Positions 37,147 through 46,683 of a stretch of 64,000 nucleotides of DNA are shown here, one piece after another (the stretch's first letter is position 1; each line of letters starts with the position of its first letter). Under the pieces are notes generated by a model, which saw only the letters and a list, made by a program, of their open reading frames with translations, did no database searches and was not told where the DNA came from. The stretch comes from Anaeromyxobacter sp. (GTDB lineage: Bacteria; Myxococcota; Myxococcia; Myxococcales; Anaeromyxobacteraceae): NCBI GenBank assembly GCA_016718565.1, contig JADKCZ010000018.1, positions 730,109 to 794,108 on the forward strand. Direction: 5' to 3'. The translations under genes were made by a program, and so were the position numbers.

Positions 37147-37743
37147 TCAGGCCGCCAGGCCGGCCGGCGCCGCCGGCTTGCGCCGGGCCCGCCGCGGCCC
37201 GGTGGCCCTCAGGTGCCGCCACAGGTTGAGCCGCTCGCCGGAGATGACCCGGCTGCCGAGGTCGGCCTCCAGGAAGGCCAGCAGCTCGGCCGGCGTGGTG
37301 GTCTCGTTGCCCAGCCGCTCGGCCCCCGGGTAGCGGGAGGCCTTCATGACCCGCACCACCGCCTCGGAGCAGAACAGGGCCCGCGACGAGGTGAAGGGGT
37401 TGCGCCACCGCCTGGCGCTGAACCACCGGCCCACCAGCGTGAGGAAGATGCCGAAGAGGCCGAGCACGTCGAACTGGTCGCCCAGCCAGCCGCCGGCCTC
37501 GGGCAGGCCCCGGTGCAGGTCGTGGGCCGGCTCCACCAGCGCCACCACCCGGTTCTCCTTCACGAACTCCGCGAGGGCGATGAGCCGGAACCCGGTGGAG
37601 TGGGCCTCCAGCACCAGGCGGAGCTCGAAGAGCGGGTCCTCCACCAGCAGCCAGGCGTGGCTGGCCTGCGACCGCATCATGGCGCGGATGAGCGCCGAGA
37701 GCGGGTTCCAGCGGCGCGGCGTGGAGAAGCCGACGAAGACCAT
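37147..37743 (-). CDS. Permuted papain-like (YiiX/NlpC-type) hypothetical protein
   Basis: 198 residues from the ATG at 37743 preceded by GGAGG, which argues against an earlier start. The pattern MMRSQASHAWLLVEDPLFEL (His) followed much later by ALFCSEAVVRVMKA (Cys) fits the circularly permuted NlpC/P60 fold, where His precedes Cys. LGLFGIFLTLVGRWF in between is hydrophobic. The Lys/Arg-rich tail could bind membranes. Possible thiol peptidase or amidase; no direct evidence of activity. It is 1 bp from the convergent kinase gene stop. Confidence 0.7.
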   Translation of the reverse strand: MVFVGFSTPRRWNPLSALIRAMMRSQASHAWLLVEDPLFELRLVLEAHSTGFRLIALAEFVKENRVVALVEPAHDLHRGLPEAGGWLGDQFDVLGLFGIFLTLVGRWFSARRWRNPFTSSRALFCSEAVVRVMKASRYPGAERLGNETTTPAELLAFLEADLGSRVISGERLNLWRHLRATGPRRARRKPAAPAGLAA

Positions 37744-37986
37744 GCGTCCTCCGAGGGGGGAGAGGGCGCAGCACAGCACGCCGCGTCCGGCTTGTCATGG
37801 CGGGCCTGGCCGGGCCGGGCGAGCGCGGGCGGCCCGGGCCGACCCGTCCTCCCGGCGGGTGGCGCCCCTCGGTCGCGTGGCAGGGCGCCGCACGCACCCG
37901 CCGGTTCCCCTTGAACCCCGTTCCTGTGCCGTGCCACCATCTCCGGCCGCTTCCACGCCACCCCCCGATCCACCAGGAGCCCGCCC

Positions 37987-39309
37987 ATGAGCCCCGCCCC
38001 GTTCCACCCGCTCGCCTCGGCCGCCAACGAGGCGCTGGCGAAGGACTGCCCGGTCCTGCTGGACCTGCTCTCGGAGCGCGGCAAGCGCTTCTTCTTCCCG
38101 TCCAAGGGGATCCTGGCCCAGGGCGCCGAGGCCAAGCTGAAGGCCAAGACCGCCAACGCCACCGTGGGCATCGCCACCGAGAACGGCGCCCCCATGAACC
38201 TGGCGTGCGTGGCCAAGTACTTCACCGGCCTGACCCCCGCCGAGATCTTCGACTACGCGCCCTCCTACGGCAAGCCGGACGTGCGCGCCGCCTGGGCCAA
38301 GAAGCAGCGGGCCGAGACGCCGTCGCTGGGCGAGCACCCGCTCTCCAGCCCGGTGGTCACCAACGCCCTGACCCACGGCCTGGGCCTGGTGGGCGACCTG
38401 TTCCTCGACCCGGGCGACGCGGTGCTGACCGCCGACCTGCTCTGGGAGAACTACAACCTGAACTGGGAGACCCGGCTCGGCGCCGTCTTCCACTACTTCC
38501 CCTTCTTCGACGACCGGCTCACCGGCTTCAACCTGGCGGCCTTCACCGCCGGGCTGGCCCGGCACCGCGGCCAGAAGCTGGTGGTCTCGCTCAACTTCCC
38601 CAACAACCCGTCGGGCTACACGCCCACCCGGGTCGAGGCCGACGCCATCGTGGCCGCCCTCACCGCCGAGGCCGAGGCCGGCACCAGGCTGGTGGTCTGC
38701 GTCGACGACGCCTACTACGGGATGTTCTACGACGACGCCTCGGCCACCGAGTCGATCTTCGGCAAGCTGGCCAGGGCCTCGAACAACCTCCTGGCCATCA
38801 AGGTCGACGGCGCCACCAAGGAGGAGTTCGTCTGGGGCCTGCGGGTGGGCTTCGTCACCTTCGGGGTGAAGAACGGCACCGCCGCCGCCTACAAGGCGCT
38901 GGAGGACAAGACCGCCGGCCTGATCCGCGCCTACATCTCCAACGTCTCCAACCCCGGGCAGTCGGTGGTCCTGAAGGCGCTCAACGACCCCGACTTCCGC
39001 GCCCAGCAGGCCGAGAAGGTGGCCACCCTGCGCGGCCGGGCCAAGGTCACCGCGGTGGAGTGCCGCCGGGCCGAGTACGCCGACTGCTGGGACGTCTACC
39101 CGTTCAACTCGGGCTACTTCATGTGCCTGCGCCTCAAGGGCGCCGACGCCGACGCGGTGCGGGTCAAGCTGCTCGACGAGCACGGCGTGGGCGCCATCGC
39201 CCTCGGGAAGACCGATCTGCGGGTGGCCTTCTCCTGCCTCACCGAGGCGCAGATCCCCGGCGTCTTCAGCGCCGCGGCCAAGGCGGTGCGGGCGGTGCGC
39301 GGGTCGTAG
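37987..39309 (+). CDS. PLP-dependent aminotransferase, class I/II
   Basis: 440 residues. It contains NFPNNPSGYTPTRVEADAIV (cofactor/substrate Asn), VVCVDDAYYGMFYDD (Asp-Tyr of the PLP site) and VDGATKEEFVWGLRVGF with the PLP lysine. It transfers an amino group between an amino acid and a 2-oxo acid. The family layout suits an aspartate/aromatic-type enzyme, but the substrate cannot be fixed. It stands alone, converging on argJ across a terminator-rich gap. Confidence 0.88.
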   Translation: MSPAPFHPLASAANEALAKDCPVLLDLLSERGKRFFFPSKGILAQGAEAKLKAKTANATVGIATENGAPMNLACVAKYFTGLTPAEIFDYAPSYGKPDVRAAWAKKQRAETPSLGEHPLSSPVVTNALTHGLGLVGDLFLDPGDAVLTADLLWENYNLNWETRLGAVFHYFPFFDDRLTGFNLAAFTAGLARHRGQKLVVSLNFPNNPSGYTPTRVEADAIVAALTAEAEAGTRLVVCVDDAYYGMFYDDASATESIFGKLARASNNLLAIKVDGATKEEFVWGLRVGFVTFGVKNGTAAAYKALEDKTAGLIRAYISNVSNPGQSVVLKALNDPDFRAQQAEKVATLRGRAKVTAVECRRAEYADCWDVYPFNSGYFMCLRLKGADADAVRVKLLDEHGVGAIALGKTDLRVAFSCLTEAQIPGVFSAAAKAVRAVRGS

Positions 39310-39393
39310 CCGCCGCCCGGCGTCCGGTCGCACCCACGGCCCCTTCACCGTCCGGTGGAGGGGCCGTGGTCGTTCCGCCCCCTCCACCCCTCC

Positions 39394-39421
39394 CCGCTCC
39401 CCCAGCAAGCTGGGGGAGCGG
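39394..39421. terminator. Hairpin 1 between aminotransferase and argJ
   Basis: A 12-bp stem around GCTCCCCCAG/CTGGGGGAGC with loop CAAG. It lies 85 bp downstream of the aminotransferase stop in the convergent gap. It probably ends the plus-strand transcript. Confidence 0.6.
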
Positions 39422-39451
39422 AGGGAGAGCATGGCGAGCCCCCTCGTTGAG

Positions 39452-39490
39452 CCCCCCGGCCCTCTCCCCGCCGGGGAGAGGGCCGGGGGG
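39452..39490. repeat. REP-like palindrome, copy 2 (also terminator-like)
   Basis: A near-perfect hairpin of about 18 bp (39452-39469 with 39473-39490, loop GCC). It contains CCCCGGCCCTCTCCCC, the core also found at 26284. It lies 15 bp after the argJ stop and could act as its transcription end as well as being a dispersed repeat. Confidence 0.75.
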
Positions 39491-39504
39491 AGGGGGCCGA
39501 CGGC

Positions 39505-40827
39505 TCAGCTCCGGTAGTCGGCGTTCTCGGTGACGTACTCGTGCGTCAGATCCGCCCCCAGCACCTCGGCCTGGCCCGGTCCCCGCCCCACCACCGCCTC
39601 GATGGCCACGCAGCGCTCGTGGCGCGGGTAGTCCACCGGCGGCTTGAAGGTGATGCCGTCCGGCGCCGGGACCTGCGGGTAGAGCTCGGCCGCCAGCAGG
39701 TGGGCGGTGAGCCGCCGCTCCTTCTCCGGGTCCAGCTGGAACAGCCCGCCGTCCACGATCACCTCGCCGCCCATGGTGAGGCGGGCCTCGGCCGGATCGA
39801 GCGGGATGGCGCGCGCCCCGGCCTCCTTGCCGAGCGCCGCCACCAGCCGCCCCACGTTGGGATCGTTGCCGGCCACCGCGGTCTTGAGGAGCGGCGAGTT
39901 GACGATGGCCTTGCCCAGCGCCAGCGCGGCGGCGCGGTCCGGCGCGCCGCTGATGCGCACCCGCAGCACGTGGCGCACCCCCTCGCCGTTGCGGACCACG
40001 TCCTCGGCCAGGTCCCGGCAGACCTGCCCGAGGGCCCCGCGGAAGGCGGCCAGGTCCACCGGGCCGGCCGCGCCGGAGGCCAGCAGCGCCACGGTGTCGG
40101 AGGTGGAGGTGTCGGAGTCGATGGAGATGGCGTTGAAGCTCTGGTCCACCGCGTCCGCCAGCGCCGCCCGCAGGGCCTGCCGCGGCACCGCCGCGTCGGT
40201 GAGCAGGTAGACCAGCATGGTGGCCAGGTTGGGCTCGATCATGCCGGCCCCCTTGGCGATGCCCACGATGGAGGCGCCGCCGGGCAGGTCGGCGCGCCGC
40301 ACCTTGGGGTAGAGGTCGGTGGTCATGATGCCGTCGGCCGCGGGCAGGATGGAGTCCGGCTGGAGCGCCGCCACCGCGGCGGGCAAGGCCGCCGCCATGG
40401 CCTCCACTGGCAGCCGCCAGCCGATGACGCCGGTGGAGGAGGGCAGCACCTCCTCGGGCGAGAGGCCCAGCGCGCCGGCCGCCTCCCGGCAGAGCCGCTC
40501 CGTGGCCTCCACCCCGCCCGGCGCGCAGACGTTGGAGATCTTGTTGTTGACCAGCACCGCGCCCAGGCGCGCCCCGGCCAGGCGGCGGCGGCCCACGATG
40601 ACCGGCGCGCCGGGGAAGGCGTTCCGCGTGAAGACGGCGGCGAAGGCCTCGGTGGGCCGGTCGAGCGCCAGCAGCGCCAGCTTCATGCGGGCCGGCCGGG
40701 CCACCTCGAACGGGGTGAACTCGAAGGCCGCCGCCCCGGCCCGGAAGCCCCGGGGGAGCTTCGCCTGCGCCGAGAGCCAGGCGCGGTGCGCCTCGCGGGA
40801 GTCGAAGGTGAGGGAGGTGCTGGCCAT
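39505..40827 (-). CDS. argJ: Glutamate N-acetyltransferase / amino-acid acetyltransferase
   Basis: 440 residues. ArgJ moves the acetyl group from N-acetylornithine to glutamate, recycling it in arginine synthesis; some also use acetyl-CoA. The self-cleavage and nucleophile motif is KGAGMIEPNLATML with Thr203. IVNSPLLKTAVAGNDPNVGR and the ending HEYVTENADYRS are conserved. Whether it is mono- or bifunctional cannot be told here. No other arginine gene is adjacent. Confidence 0.95.
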   Translation of the reverse strand: MASTSLTFDSREAHRAWLSAQAKLPRGFRAGAAAFEFTPFEVARPARMKLALLALDRPTEAFAAVFTRNAFPGAPVIVGRRRLAGARLGAVLVNNKISNVCAPGGVEATERLCREAAGALGLSPEEVLPSSTGVIGWRLPVEAMAAALPAAVAALQPDSILPAADGIMTTDLYPKVRRADLPGGASIVGIAKGAGMIEPNLATMLVYLLTDAAVPRQALRAALADAVDQSFNAISIDSDTSTSDTVALLASGAAGPVDLAAFRGALGQVCRDLAEDVVRNGEGVRHVLRVRISGAPDRAAALALGKAIVNSPLLKTAVAGNDPNVGRLVAALGKEAGARAIPLDPAEARLTMGGEVIVDGGLFQLDPEKERRLTAHLLAAELYPQVPAPDGITFKPPVDYPRHERCVAIEAVVGRGPGQAEVLGADLTHEYVTENADYRS

Positions 40828-41090
40828 GGCGGCGGAATACCCCGCGTGACCGGGAGCGTCAACGCGAGGGGCGCCGCCAGGCCTCCCCGCCCGGCCAGCC
40901 CCGCCTCGGACCGGCCAGATGCTGGTGATCCGGGGCGGACGACCCGCCCCGGGCTGGGCCTAGGCGCCCCCGACCCGTGTAAACTTTCAGTTGATTCACC
41001 AATCGGCTATGTCACCGAGAGTCGAAATGCCGCGCCCCTGGACCCGAAAGGGCCCGTGCCTGGGAGTGCGGGCGTGGCTATCCACGTTGC

Positions 41091-41300
41091 ATGGATCTCC
41101 TCGCTCGCTTCGCCGGTAACGTCCGCCGCCTGCGCTCCAAGAAGCACCTGTCCCAGAAGGCGCTGGCCGACAAGGTGGGGATCTCCGTCTCCTACGTGTC
41201 GATGCTGGAGCGGGGCCAGCGCTCACCACCCCTCGAGACCGTGGAGAAGGTGGCCAAGGCCCTGGGCGTGCCGCCGGCCGGCCTGCTCGGCGGCAAGTGA
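41091..41300 (+). CDS. XRE-family HTH regulator, 69 aa
   Basis: A single Cro/CI-type helix-turn-helix fills the protein: VRRLRSKKHLSQKALADKVG then ISVSYVSMLERGQRSPP. There is no ligand domain, so this is a minimal DNA-binding protein. The 263-bp gap upstream (40828-41090) includes an A+T-rich stretch, TAAACTTTCAGTTGATTCAC (40979-40998), that stands out from its surroundings. It probably holds the promoter and perhaps the regulator's own site. No clear ribosome site precedes the ATG, so a leaderless message is possible. Targets unknown. Confidence 0.85.
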   Translation: MDLLARFAGNVRRLRSKKHLSQKALADKVGISVSYVSMLERGQRSPPLETVEKVAKALGVPPAGLLGGK

Positions 41301-41340
41301 CCCGGCGCGCCGCGTTCCCCGGCCCGGGGCGGCGCGGTGG

Positions 41341-41862
41341 TCAGCTGCCCAGGGTGGCCTGACCGGGCCGCCAGTCCACCGGGGCCGGCTGCCCGGTCTT
41401 CAGGGCCTCGAGCACCCGGATGAGCTCCGAGATGGAGCGCCCCACCATGAGGTTGTGGAAGGCGGCGTACTGGATCACGCCGGCCGGGTCCACCAGGACG
41501 GCCGCCCGGGCCGCCACCCCCTCCCGCTCGAGCAGCGCCCCGTAGGCCCGGGCGATGGCCCCCCCGGCGTCCGCCACCAGCGGCAGGGCCACCGGACCGA
41601 GCACCTCGGCGATCCAGCGCGCGTGCGTGTCGACGTCGTCCACCGAGAGGGCCAGGGCGTCGGCCCCCAGGGCCCGCAGCTCCGGCATGCGCTTGGAGAG
41701 CTCGGTGATCTCGGTGGGGCAGACGGTGGTGAAGTCGCGGGGGTAGAAGAAGAGCAGCAGCCAGCGCCCGCGGTGGGCGGCGAGCGAGGAGGTGACCCGC
41801 TCGCCGCTCCCCTGGACCGCGGGGGCGGTGAAGTCCGGCGCGGGCTCGAGCAGGAGGGCCAT
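41341..41862 (-). CDS. 1-Cys-type peroxiredoxin (AhpC/TSA family)
   Basis: 173 residues from the ATG at 41862. It reduces peroxides through Cys in FYPRDFTTVCPTEITELS. The usual C-terminal resolving Cys (V-C-P) is replaced: the sequence reads GQPAPVDWRPGQATLGS, and the whole protein has a single Cys. It therefore needs an external thiol to be recycled. LVDPAGVIQYAAFHN is the conserved core strand. Confidence 0.92.
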   Translation of the reverse strand: MALLLEPAPDFTAPAVQGSGERVTSSLAAHRGRWLLLFFYPRDFTTVCPTEITELSKRMPELRALGADALALSVDDVDTHARWIAEVLGPVALPLVADAGGAIARAYGALLEREGVAARAAVLVDPAGVIQYAAFHNLMVGRSISELIRVLEALKTGQPAPVDWRPGQATLGS

Positions 41863-41987
41863 GGGCCATCCCCTACGGGCCGGGGCGCCGCGCGTCAAGC
41901 GCCGTGCGCCGGGTCGCTCGCCTCCCTCCGGGCGCCTCTGCTATCCTGCTCGACCCTCGCAGCACCCCCCTCACGGAGGCGCCTCAC

Positions 41988-43076
41988 ATGAGCCAGAAGA
42001 AGCTCCGCGTCGGCATCCTCGGCGCGACCGGCATGGTCGGCCAGCGGTTCCTCGCCCTCCTGGAGCACCACCCCTGGTACGAGGTGACCCTGGTGGCCGC
42101 CAGCGCCAACTCGGCCGGGCAGCGCTACCAGGACGCGGTCAAGGGGCGCTGGGCGCTCCAGACCGCCATCCCCGCGGCCGCCGGCGCCCTGGTGGTGAAG
42201 AACGCCGCGGACGTGAAGGCCATCGCCGCCGAGGTGGACTTCGTCTTCTGCGCCGTGGACATGTCGAAGGAGGAGACCGCCAGGCTCGAGGAGGACTACG
42301 CCCGGGCCGAGACGCCGGTGGTCTCCAACAACTCGGCCCACCGCGCCACCCCCGACGTCCCCATGATGGTGCCGGAGATCAACCCCGAGCACGCCGAGAT
42401 CATCCCCCTGCAGCGCAAGCGGCTCGGCACCACCCGCGGCTTCATCGCGGTGAAGCCCAACTGCTCGCTGCAGAGCTACGTGCCGGCCATCCACCCGCTG
42501 ATGGAGTTCGGGCCCAGGCGCATCGCGGTGTGCACCTACCAGGCCATCAGCGGCGCCGGGAAGACCTTCGAGACCTGGCCGGAGATGGTGGACAACCTCA
42601 TCCCCTTCATCAAGGGCGAGGAGGAGAAGTCCGAGAAGGAGCCCATGAAGATCTGGGGCCGCATCCAGGGGGCCGGCATCGTGGCCGCCACCGACCCGGT
42701 CATCAGCGCCCAGTGCATCCGCGTGCCCGCCGCCGACGGCCACATGGCGGCGGTCTTCGTGGCCTTCGACCGGAAGCCCTCGAAGGAGGAGATCCTGGCC
42801 CGCTGGAGGTCCTTCGCCGGGCGGCCGCAGCAGCTGGGCCTGCCCAGCGCGCCCACCCCCTTCCTGCACTACTTCGAGGAGGAGAACCGGCCGCAGACCC
42901 GGCTCGACCGCGACGCCGGCAAGGGCATGGCGATCACCATCGGCCGCCTCCGCACCGACTCGCTCTTCGACTACCGCTTCGTGGCGCTGTCGCACAACAC
43001 GGTGCGCGGCGCCGCCGGCGGCGCGGTGCTGACCGCCGAGCTGCTCACCAAGGACGGCTGGATCACGGCCAGGTAG
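41988..43076 (+). CDS. asd: Aspartate-semialdehyde dehydrogenase, archaeal/fungal-type
   Basis: 362 residues from the ATG at 41988 with GGAGG upstream. It reduces aspartyl phosphate to the semialdehyde (lysine, threonine, methionine branch). NADP fold GILGATGMVGQRFLALLEHH; catalytic Cys159 in AVKPNCSLQSY; QAISGAGKTFETWPEMVDN; RVPAADGHMAAVFV. The HPWYEVTLVAAS and KPNCSLQ forms mark the archaeal/fungal branch rather than the usual Gram-negative one. Confidence 0.94.
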   Translation: MSQKKLRVGILGATGMVGQRFLALLEHHPWYEVTLVAASANSAGQRYQDAVKGRWALQTAIPAAAGALVVKNAADVKAIAAEVDFVFCAVDMSKEETARLEEDYARAETPVVSNNSAHRATPDVPMMVPEINPEHAEIIPLQRKRLGTTRGFIAVKPNCSLQSYVPAIHPLMEFGPRRIAVCTYQAISGAGKTFETWPEMVDNLIPFIKGEEEKSEKEPMKIWGRIQGAGIVAATDPVISAQCIRVPAADGHMAAVFVAFDRKPSKEEILARWRSFAGRPQQLGLPSAPTPFLHYFEEENRPQTRLDRDAGKGMAITIGRLRTDSLFDYRFVALSHNTVRGAAGGAVLTAELLTKDGWITAR

Positions 43077-43172
43077 CCCGCCACCTCCGGCCGGCCCCAC
43101 GGCCCCGGCGCCGCCCGCCAGGGTGGCCCGGGGCCGCCGTGCGTCCGCGCCACGGCCGGGCTACACCACGGC

Positions 43173-43733
43173 ATGCCCCGCACGCCCGCGCACCCGGTCG
43201 ATCCGCTCTTCCCGCGCCGCTGGTCTCCGCGCGCCATGTCCGGCGCCCCGCTCCCCCGGGAGGCCCTCCTGACGCTGCTGGAGGCGGCGCGCTGGGCGCC
43301 CTCGGCCGGCAACGGCCAGCCCTGGCGCTTCGCCTGGGCCCTGCGGGGCACGCCGGCCTTCGAGGCCGCCCTGGCGGCGCTGGTGCCGGCCAACCGCGCC
43401 TGGGCGCACGCCGCCGGGGCCTTGGTGCTGCTCTCCGCCCGGACCGTGCGCGACGACGGCCGGCCCGCCCCCACCGCCGCCTTCGACGCCGGCGCCGCCT
43501 GGATGGCGCTGGCGCTGCAGGGCACCCTCTCCGGCCTGGCGGTGCACGCCATGGCCGGGTTCGACCGGGAGGCGGCGAGGGCGCTGGCCCGGCTCGGGCC
43601 CGGCGAGGAGCCGCAGGTGATGATCGCGGTGGGCGCTCCGGGGGCCGTGGAGGCGCTGCCCGAGCCGCTGCGGGCGCGCGAGACGCCCAGCGACCGGCTC
43701 CCGCTCGAGGAGCTGGTCCGGCCGCTGGCCTGA
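43173..43733 (+). CDS. Nitroreductase family protein
   Basis: 186 residues. The FMN-binding N-terminus is RRWSPRAMSGAPLPREALLT, then EAARWAPSAGNGQPWRFAWA. A mid-region AGAAWMALALQGTLSGLAVH and the C-terminal VGAPGAVEALPEPL match nitroreductase-like oxidoreductases that use NAD(P)H and FMN. The protein is somewhat short. Physiological substrate unknown. Confidence 0.87.
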   Translation: MPRTPAHPVDPLFPRRWSPRAMSGAPLPREALLTLLEAARWAPSAGNGQPWRFAWALRGTPAFEAALAALVPANRAWAHAAGALVLLSARTVRDDGRPAPTAAFDAGAAWMALALQGTLSGLAVHAMAGFDREAARALARLGPGEEPQVMIAVGAPGAVEALPEPLRARETPSDRLPLEELVRPLA

Positions 43734-43783
43734 CCGCCGGCGGGACGGAGCCCCACCCCAGGGCGGCCCGGCCGTGCCGCCGG

Positions 43784-44692
43784 CTACTCGGAGACCTGCG
43801 CCTCGACCCGCCGGTTCATGGCGTGGCAGTCCTCGGTGGCCTCGGTGCAGGCCAGCCGCGACTCGCCGAACGACTTGCTCGAGAGCCGCTTGGCCGCCAC
43901 CCCGTGCGAGGTGAGGTAGCGCAGCACGGCGGCGGCCCGCCTGGCCCCGAGCCGCAGGTTGTAGGCCTCGGAGCCGCGCGGGTCGCAGTGCCCGTCGAGC
44001 CGCACGGTGGCCTTCGAGCCCGCCAGGCAGGAGGCGAAGCGATCGAGCGCCGCCGTGGCGTCGCCGCTGAGGACCGCCTTGTCGAAGGCGAAGTTCACCG
44101 CCTCGAGGCTGCAGGCGGCCGGTGCGGCCGGGGCAGGGGCGGGCGGGGCAGGGGCGGGCGGGGGGGCGGGCGGGGGCGCCTCCGGCAGCTCGGGGGCGCG
44201 ATCGGTGGGGTAGGACGCCGCCGAGAGCGCCAGGCGGTACCGGTCCTCCCACCTGGTGGTGAGCCCGGTGTCGGCGACCACCCGCGCCTGCACGCCGGTC
44301 ACCTGCCCGGGTGGCGCCACCACGTCGAGCCGGCCCGCCATCCGGAACAGGTACTTCTCGACGTAGGTGAAGACGTCCGACTCGCCCTCCAGCGCGGCCC
44401 GCACCTCCAGCCGGTGGGGACCCGGCGCCACCGGGCCGGAGTAGACGGCCTGGGCCGGGTCGGCGCCCCTGGCCGGCTGCTGCACCGCCAGCGGCTTGCC
44501 GTCGAGCTCGACCTGGAGCGACTGCAGGTCGAGCCAGTCGGTCTCGCTCGGGCCGAAGTAGACCTCGAGCAGCGCGCCCGGGGCGGCCAGCGCCGGGGAA
44601 GCGAGGAAGACGGAGCAGGCGGCGGCAGCGGCGCGGAACCACCCGGACGGGCGCACGGGGCGACGGCTGCGGTGACGGCGGGAGGCAGACAT
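43784..44692 (-). CDS. OmpA-family outer-membrane protein
   Basis: 302 residues from the ATG at 44692 (nine residues upstream is an alternative; neither has a good ribosome site). A signal peptide ends near LASPALAAPG. The N-terminal part is beta-rich (LEVYFGPSETDWLDLQSLQV). A Pro/Ala linker (about 175-200) leads to a peptidoglycan-binding OmpA domain with VNFAFDKAVLSGD, VRLDGHCDPRGSEAYNLRLG, ARRAAAVLRYL and NRRVEAQV. It ties the outer membrane to the wall. Cys pairs in the OmpA domain may form a disulfide. Confidence 0.9.
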   Translation of the reverse strand: MSASRRHRSRRPVRPSGWFRAAAAACSVFLASPALAAPGALLEVYFGPSETDWLDLQSLQVELDGKPLAVQQPARGADPAQAVYSGPVAPGPHRLEVRAALEGESDVFTYVEKYLFRMAGRLDVVAPPGQVTGVQARVVADTGLTTRWEDRYRLALSAASYPTDRAPELPEAPPPAPPPAPAPPAPAPAAPAACSLEAVNFAFDKAVLSGDATAALDRFASCLAGSKATVRLDGHCDPRGSEAYNLRLGARRAAAVLRYLTSHGVAAKRLSSKSFGESRLACTEATEDCHAMNRRVEAQVSE

Positions 44693-44809
44693 TTGGGCCA
44701 GTCTAGCGGAACGACCCATGCAAGGGTGTCCCCCGGTCCGGGGGCACGCCCCGCCCCTTGGTTCGCTTCCCCCCTGCCCTGGCCCGGTTCACCCGGATAG
44801 GCTGTCGGC

Positions 44810-46555
44810 ATGCCAGGCCAACCGTCCCACACCACCCCACCAGCCCTCGACGCCGCCGTGACCCGCGTCAAGGAGGCGGCCCCCGGCTGGGCCCGCGCCA
44901 CCCTGCGAGAGCGGATCGACCTGGCCCGCGCCCTCCACGCCGGCGTGGCCCGGACCGCCGAGCGCGGGGTCCGTCTGGCCTGCCAGGCCAAGGGCCTCCC
45001 CTGGGACGGGCCGCAGGCCGGCGAGGAGTGGCTCTCCGGTCCCTACGTCACCCTGCGGCTCCTCCGGCTCACCATCGCCTCGCTCACCCTGCTCGGCCGC
45101 AACGGCAACACGCCGGTGGGCCCGCTCGGCGAGACCGCCGACGGCCACCTCACCGTGGGCGTCTTCCCGTCCAGCCTGCAGGACCGGGCCCTCTTCCTGG
45201 GCGTCCGCGCCGACGTCCACCTGCAGGAAGGCCTGGACGAGGCCGCCCTGCACGAGCGGCGCGCCCGCTTCCACCGGCAGCCGGACCACGACGGCCGGAC
45301 CTGCCTGGTGCTGGGCGCCGGCAACATCAACGCCATCCCCCCCACCGACGTCATCACCAAGCTCTTCAACGAGGGGAAGACCTGCCTGCTCAAGATGAAC
45401 CCGGTCAACGCCTACCTCGGCCCGGTGCTGGAGGAGGCCTTCGCGCCGGCGGTGGAGCGCGGGCTGCTGGCGGTGGTCTACGGCGGCGCCGAGGTGGGCG
45501 CCGTCCTGTGCGCCCACCCGGGCGTGGACGAGGTCCACATCACCGGCTCCGACAGGACCCACGACCTCATCGTGTGGGGGCCGCCCGGCGCGGCGCGCGA
45601 CGCGCGGCGGGCCCGCGGCGAGCCGCTCCTCCGCAAGGAGATCACCTCCGAGCTGGGCTGCGTCTCGCCGGTGCTGGTGGTGCCCGGCCCCTGGGACGAG
45701 CGGCGGCTGGCCTTCCAGGCCGAGAGCGTGGCCGGCATGGTGACGCACAACGCCTCCTTCAACTGCAACGCGGCCAAGCTGCTGATCACGCCGCGCGGCT
45801 GGCGCCACCGCCAGCGCTTCCTCGACCTGGTGGTGGCGGCCATGGCGCGGGCCCCGGCGCGCGCCGCCTGGTACCCGGGCGCCGTCGACCGCTACCAGGC
45901 CCTCACCGCCGGCCGTCCCGGGCTGCGGCTGGTGGGCCAGGCCACCGCGCTCGATCCCGGGGCGCCCCCGCAGGCCGGGGCGCCGGGCGCCGGCACCTTG
46001 CCCTGGACCCTGGTCCCCGGGCTCGACGCCGCCTCGGCCGACCCGGCCTTCACCACCGAGCCCTTCTGCGCCGTCCTCTCCGAGACCAGCGTGGGATCGG
46101 AGGACCCGGTGGAGTTCCTGGCCGAGGCCACCCGCTTCGCCAACCAGCGGGTCTGGGGGACGCTCTCGGCCAGCCTGGTGGTCCACCCCGCCACTGCCGC
46201 CGATCCGACCACCGGCGCCGCGCTGGAGCGGGCGGTGCGGGCGCTGCGCTACGGCTGCGTCAGCCTGGACGTCTGGGCCGGCTACGCCTTCGCCTTCGGC
46301 ACCACCCCCTGGGGCGCCTACCCCGGCGCCTCCCTGGCCGACATCCAGAGCGGCCGCGGCTTCGTCCACAACGCCCTGATGCTGGACGGGGTGGAGAAGT
46401 GCGTGGTGCGCCACCCGGCCTTCACATTCCCCAAGCCGCCCTACTTCCCGTCGCACCGGACCGCCAGCCGGCTGGGCCGCCGGCTCACCGCCCTGGAGGG
46501 CGGCCAGGGCTGGGGCGCGGTGCCCGCGGTGGTGGCCGCGGCGGTGCTCGGGTAG
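44810..46555 (+). CDS. Divergent aldehyde dehydrogenase family protein
   Basis: 581 residues, longer than the usual 480-500. The NAD-binding helix region CLVLGAGNINAIPPTDVITK, the NPVNAYLGPVLEEAF loop, KEITSELGCVSPVLVVPGP (general-base Glu region) and the Cys in HNASFNCNAAKLL follow the ALDH order. RVWGTLSASLVVHP and GCVSLDVWAGYAFAFGTTPW come later. The signature residues are unusual, so the substrate and even the oxidising role are uncertain. Confidence 0.82.
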   Translation: MPGQPSHTTPPALDAAVTRVKEAAPGWARATLRERIDLARALHAGVARTAERGVRLACQAKGLPWDGPQAGEEWLSGPYVTLRLLRLTIASLTLLGRNGNTPVGPLGETADGHLTVGVFPSSLQDRALFLGVRADVHLQEGLDEAALHERRARFHRQPDHDGRTCLVLGAGNINAIPPTDVITKLFNEGKTCLLKMNPVNAYLGPVLEEAFAPAVERGLLAVVYGGAEVGAVLCAHPGVDEVHITGSDRTHDLIVWGPPGAARDARRARGEPLLRKEITSELGCVSPVLVVPGPWDERRLAFQAESVAGMVTHNASFNCNAAKLLITPRGWRHRQRFLDLVVAAMARAPARAAWYPGAVDRYQALTAGRPGLRLVGQATALDPGAPPQAGAPGAGTLPWTLVPGLDAASADPAFTTEPFCAVLSETSVGSEDPVEFLAEATRFANQRVWGTLSASLVVHPATAADPTTGAALERAVRALRYGCVSLDVWAGYAFAFGTTPWGAYPGASLADIQSGRGFVHNALMLDGVEKCVVRHPAFTFPKPPYFPSHRTASRLGRRLTALEGGQGWGAVPAVVAAAVLG

Positions 46556-46683
46556 GCGGCAGCGCCGCGCCGCGACGGCACGGCGAGGGTGCGACGGTCC
46601 GGCCTGCGGGTCACCAGCACACGGGGTCGACAGCGCGGACCGTGCGTGGTGTCATCGTCCGGTTCGTCTGTGGGGGGGGGCGC

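Noticed and set aside
43090..43142. Imperfect hairpin after asd as an intrinsic terminator
   Set aside because: The stem is interrupted and there is no T-run. Chance pairing is common at this base composition.
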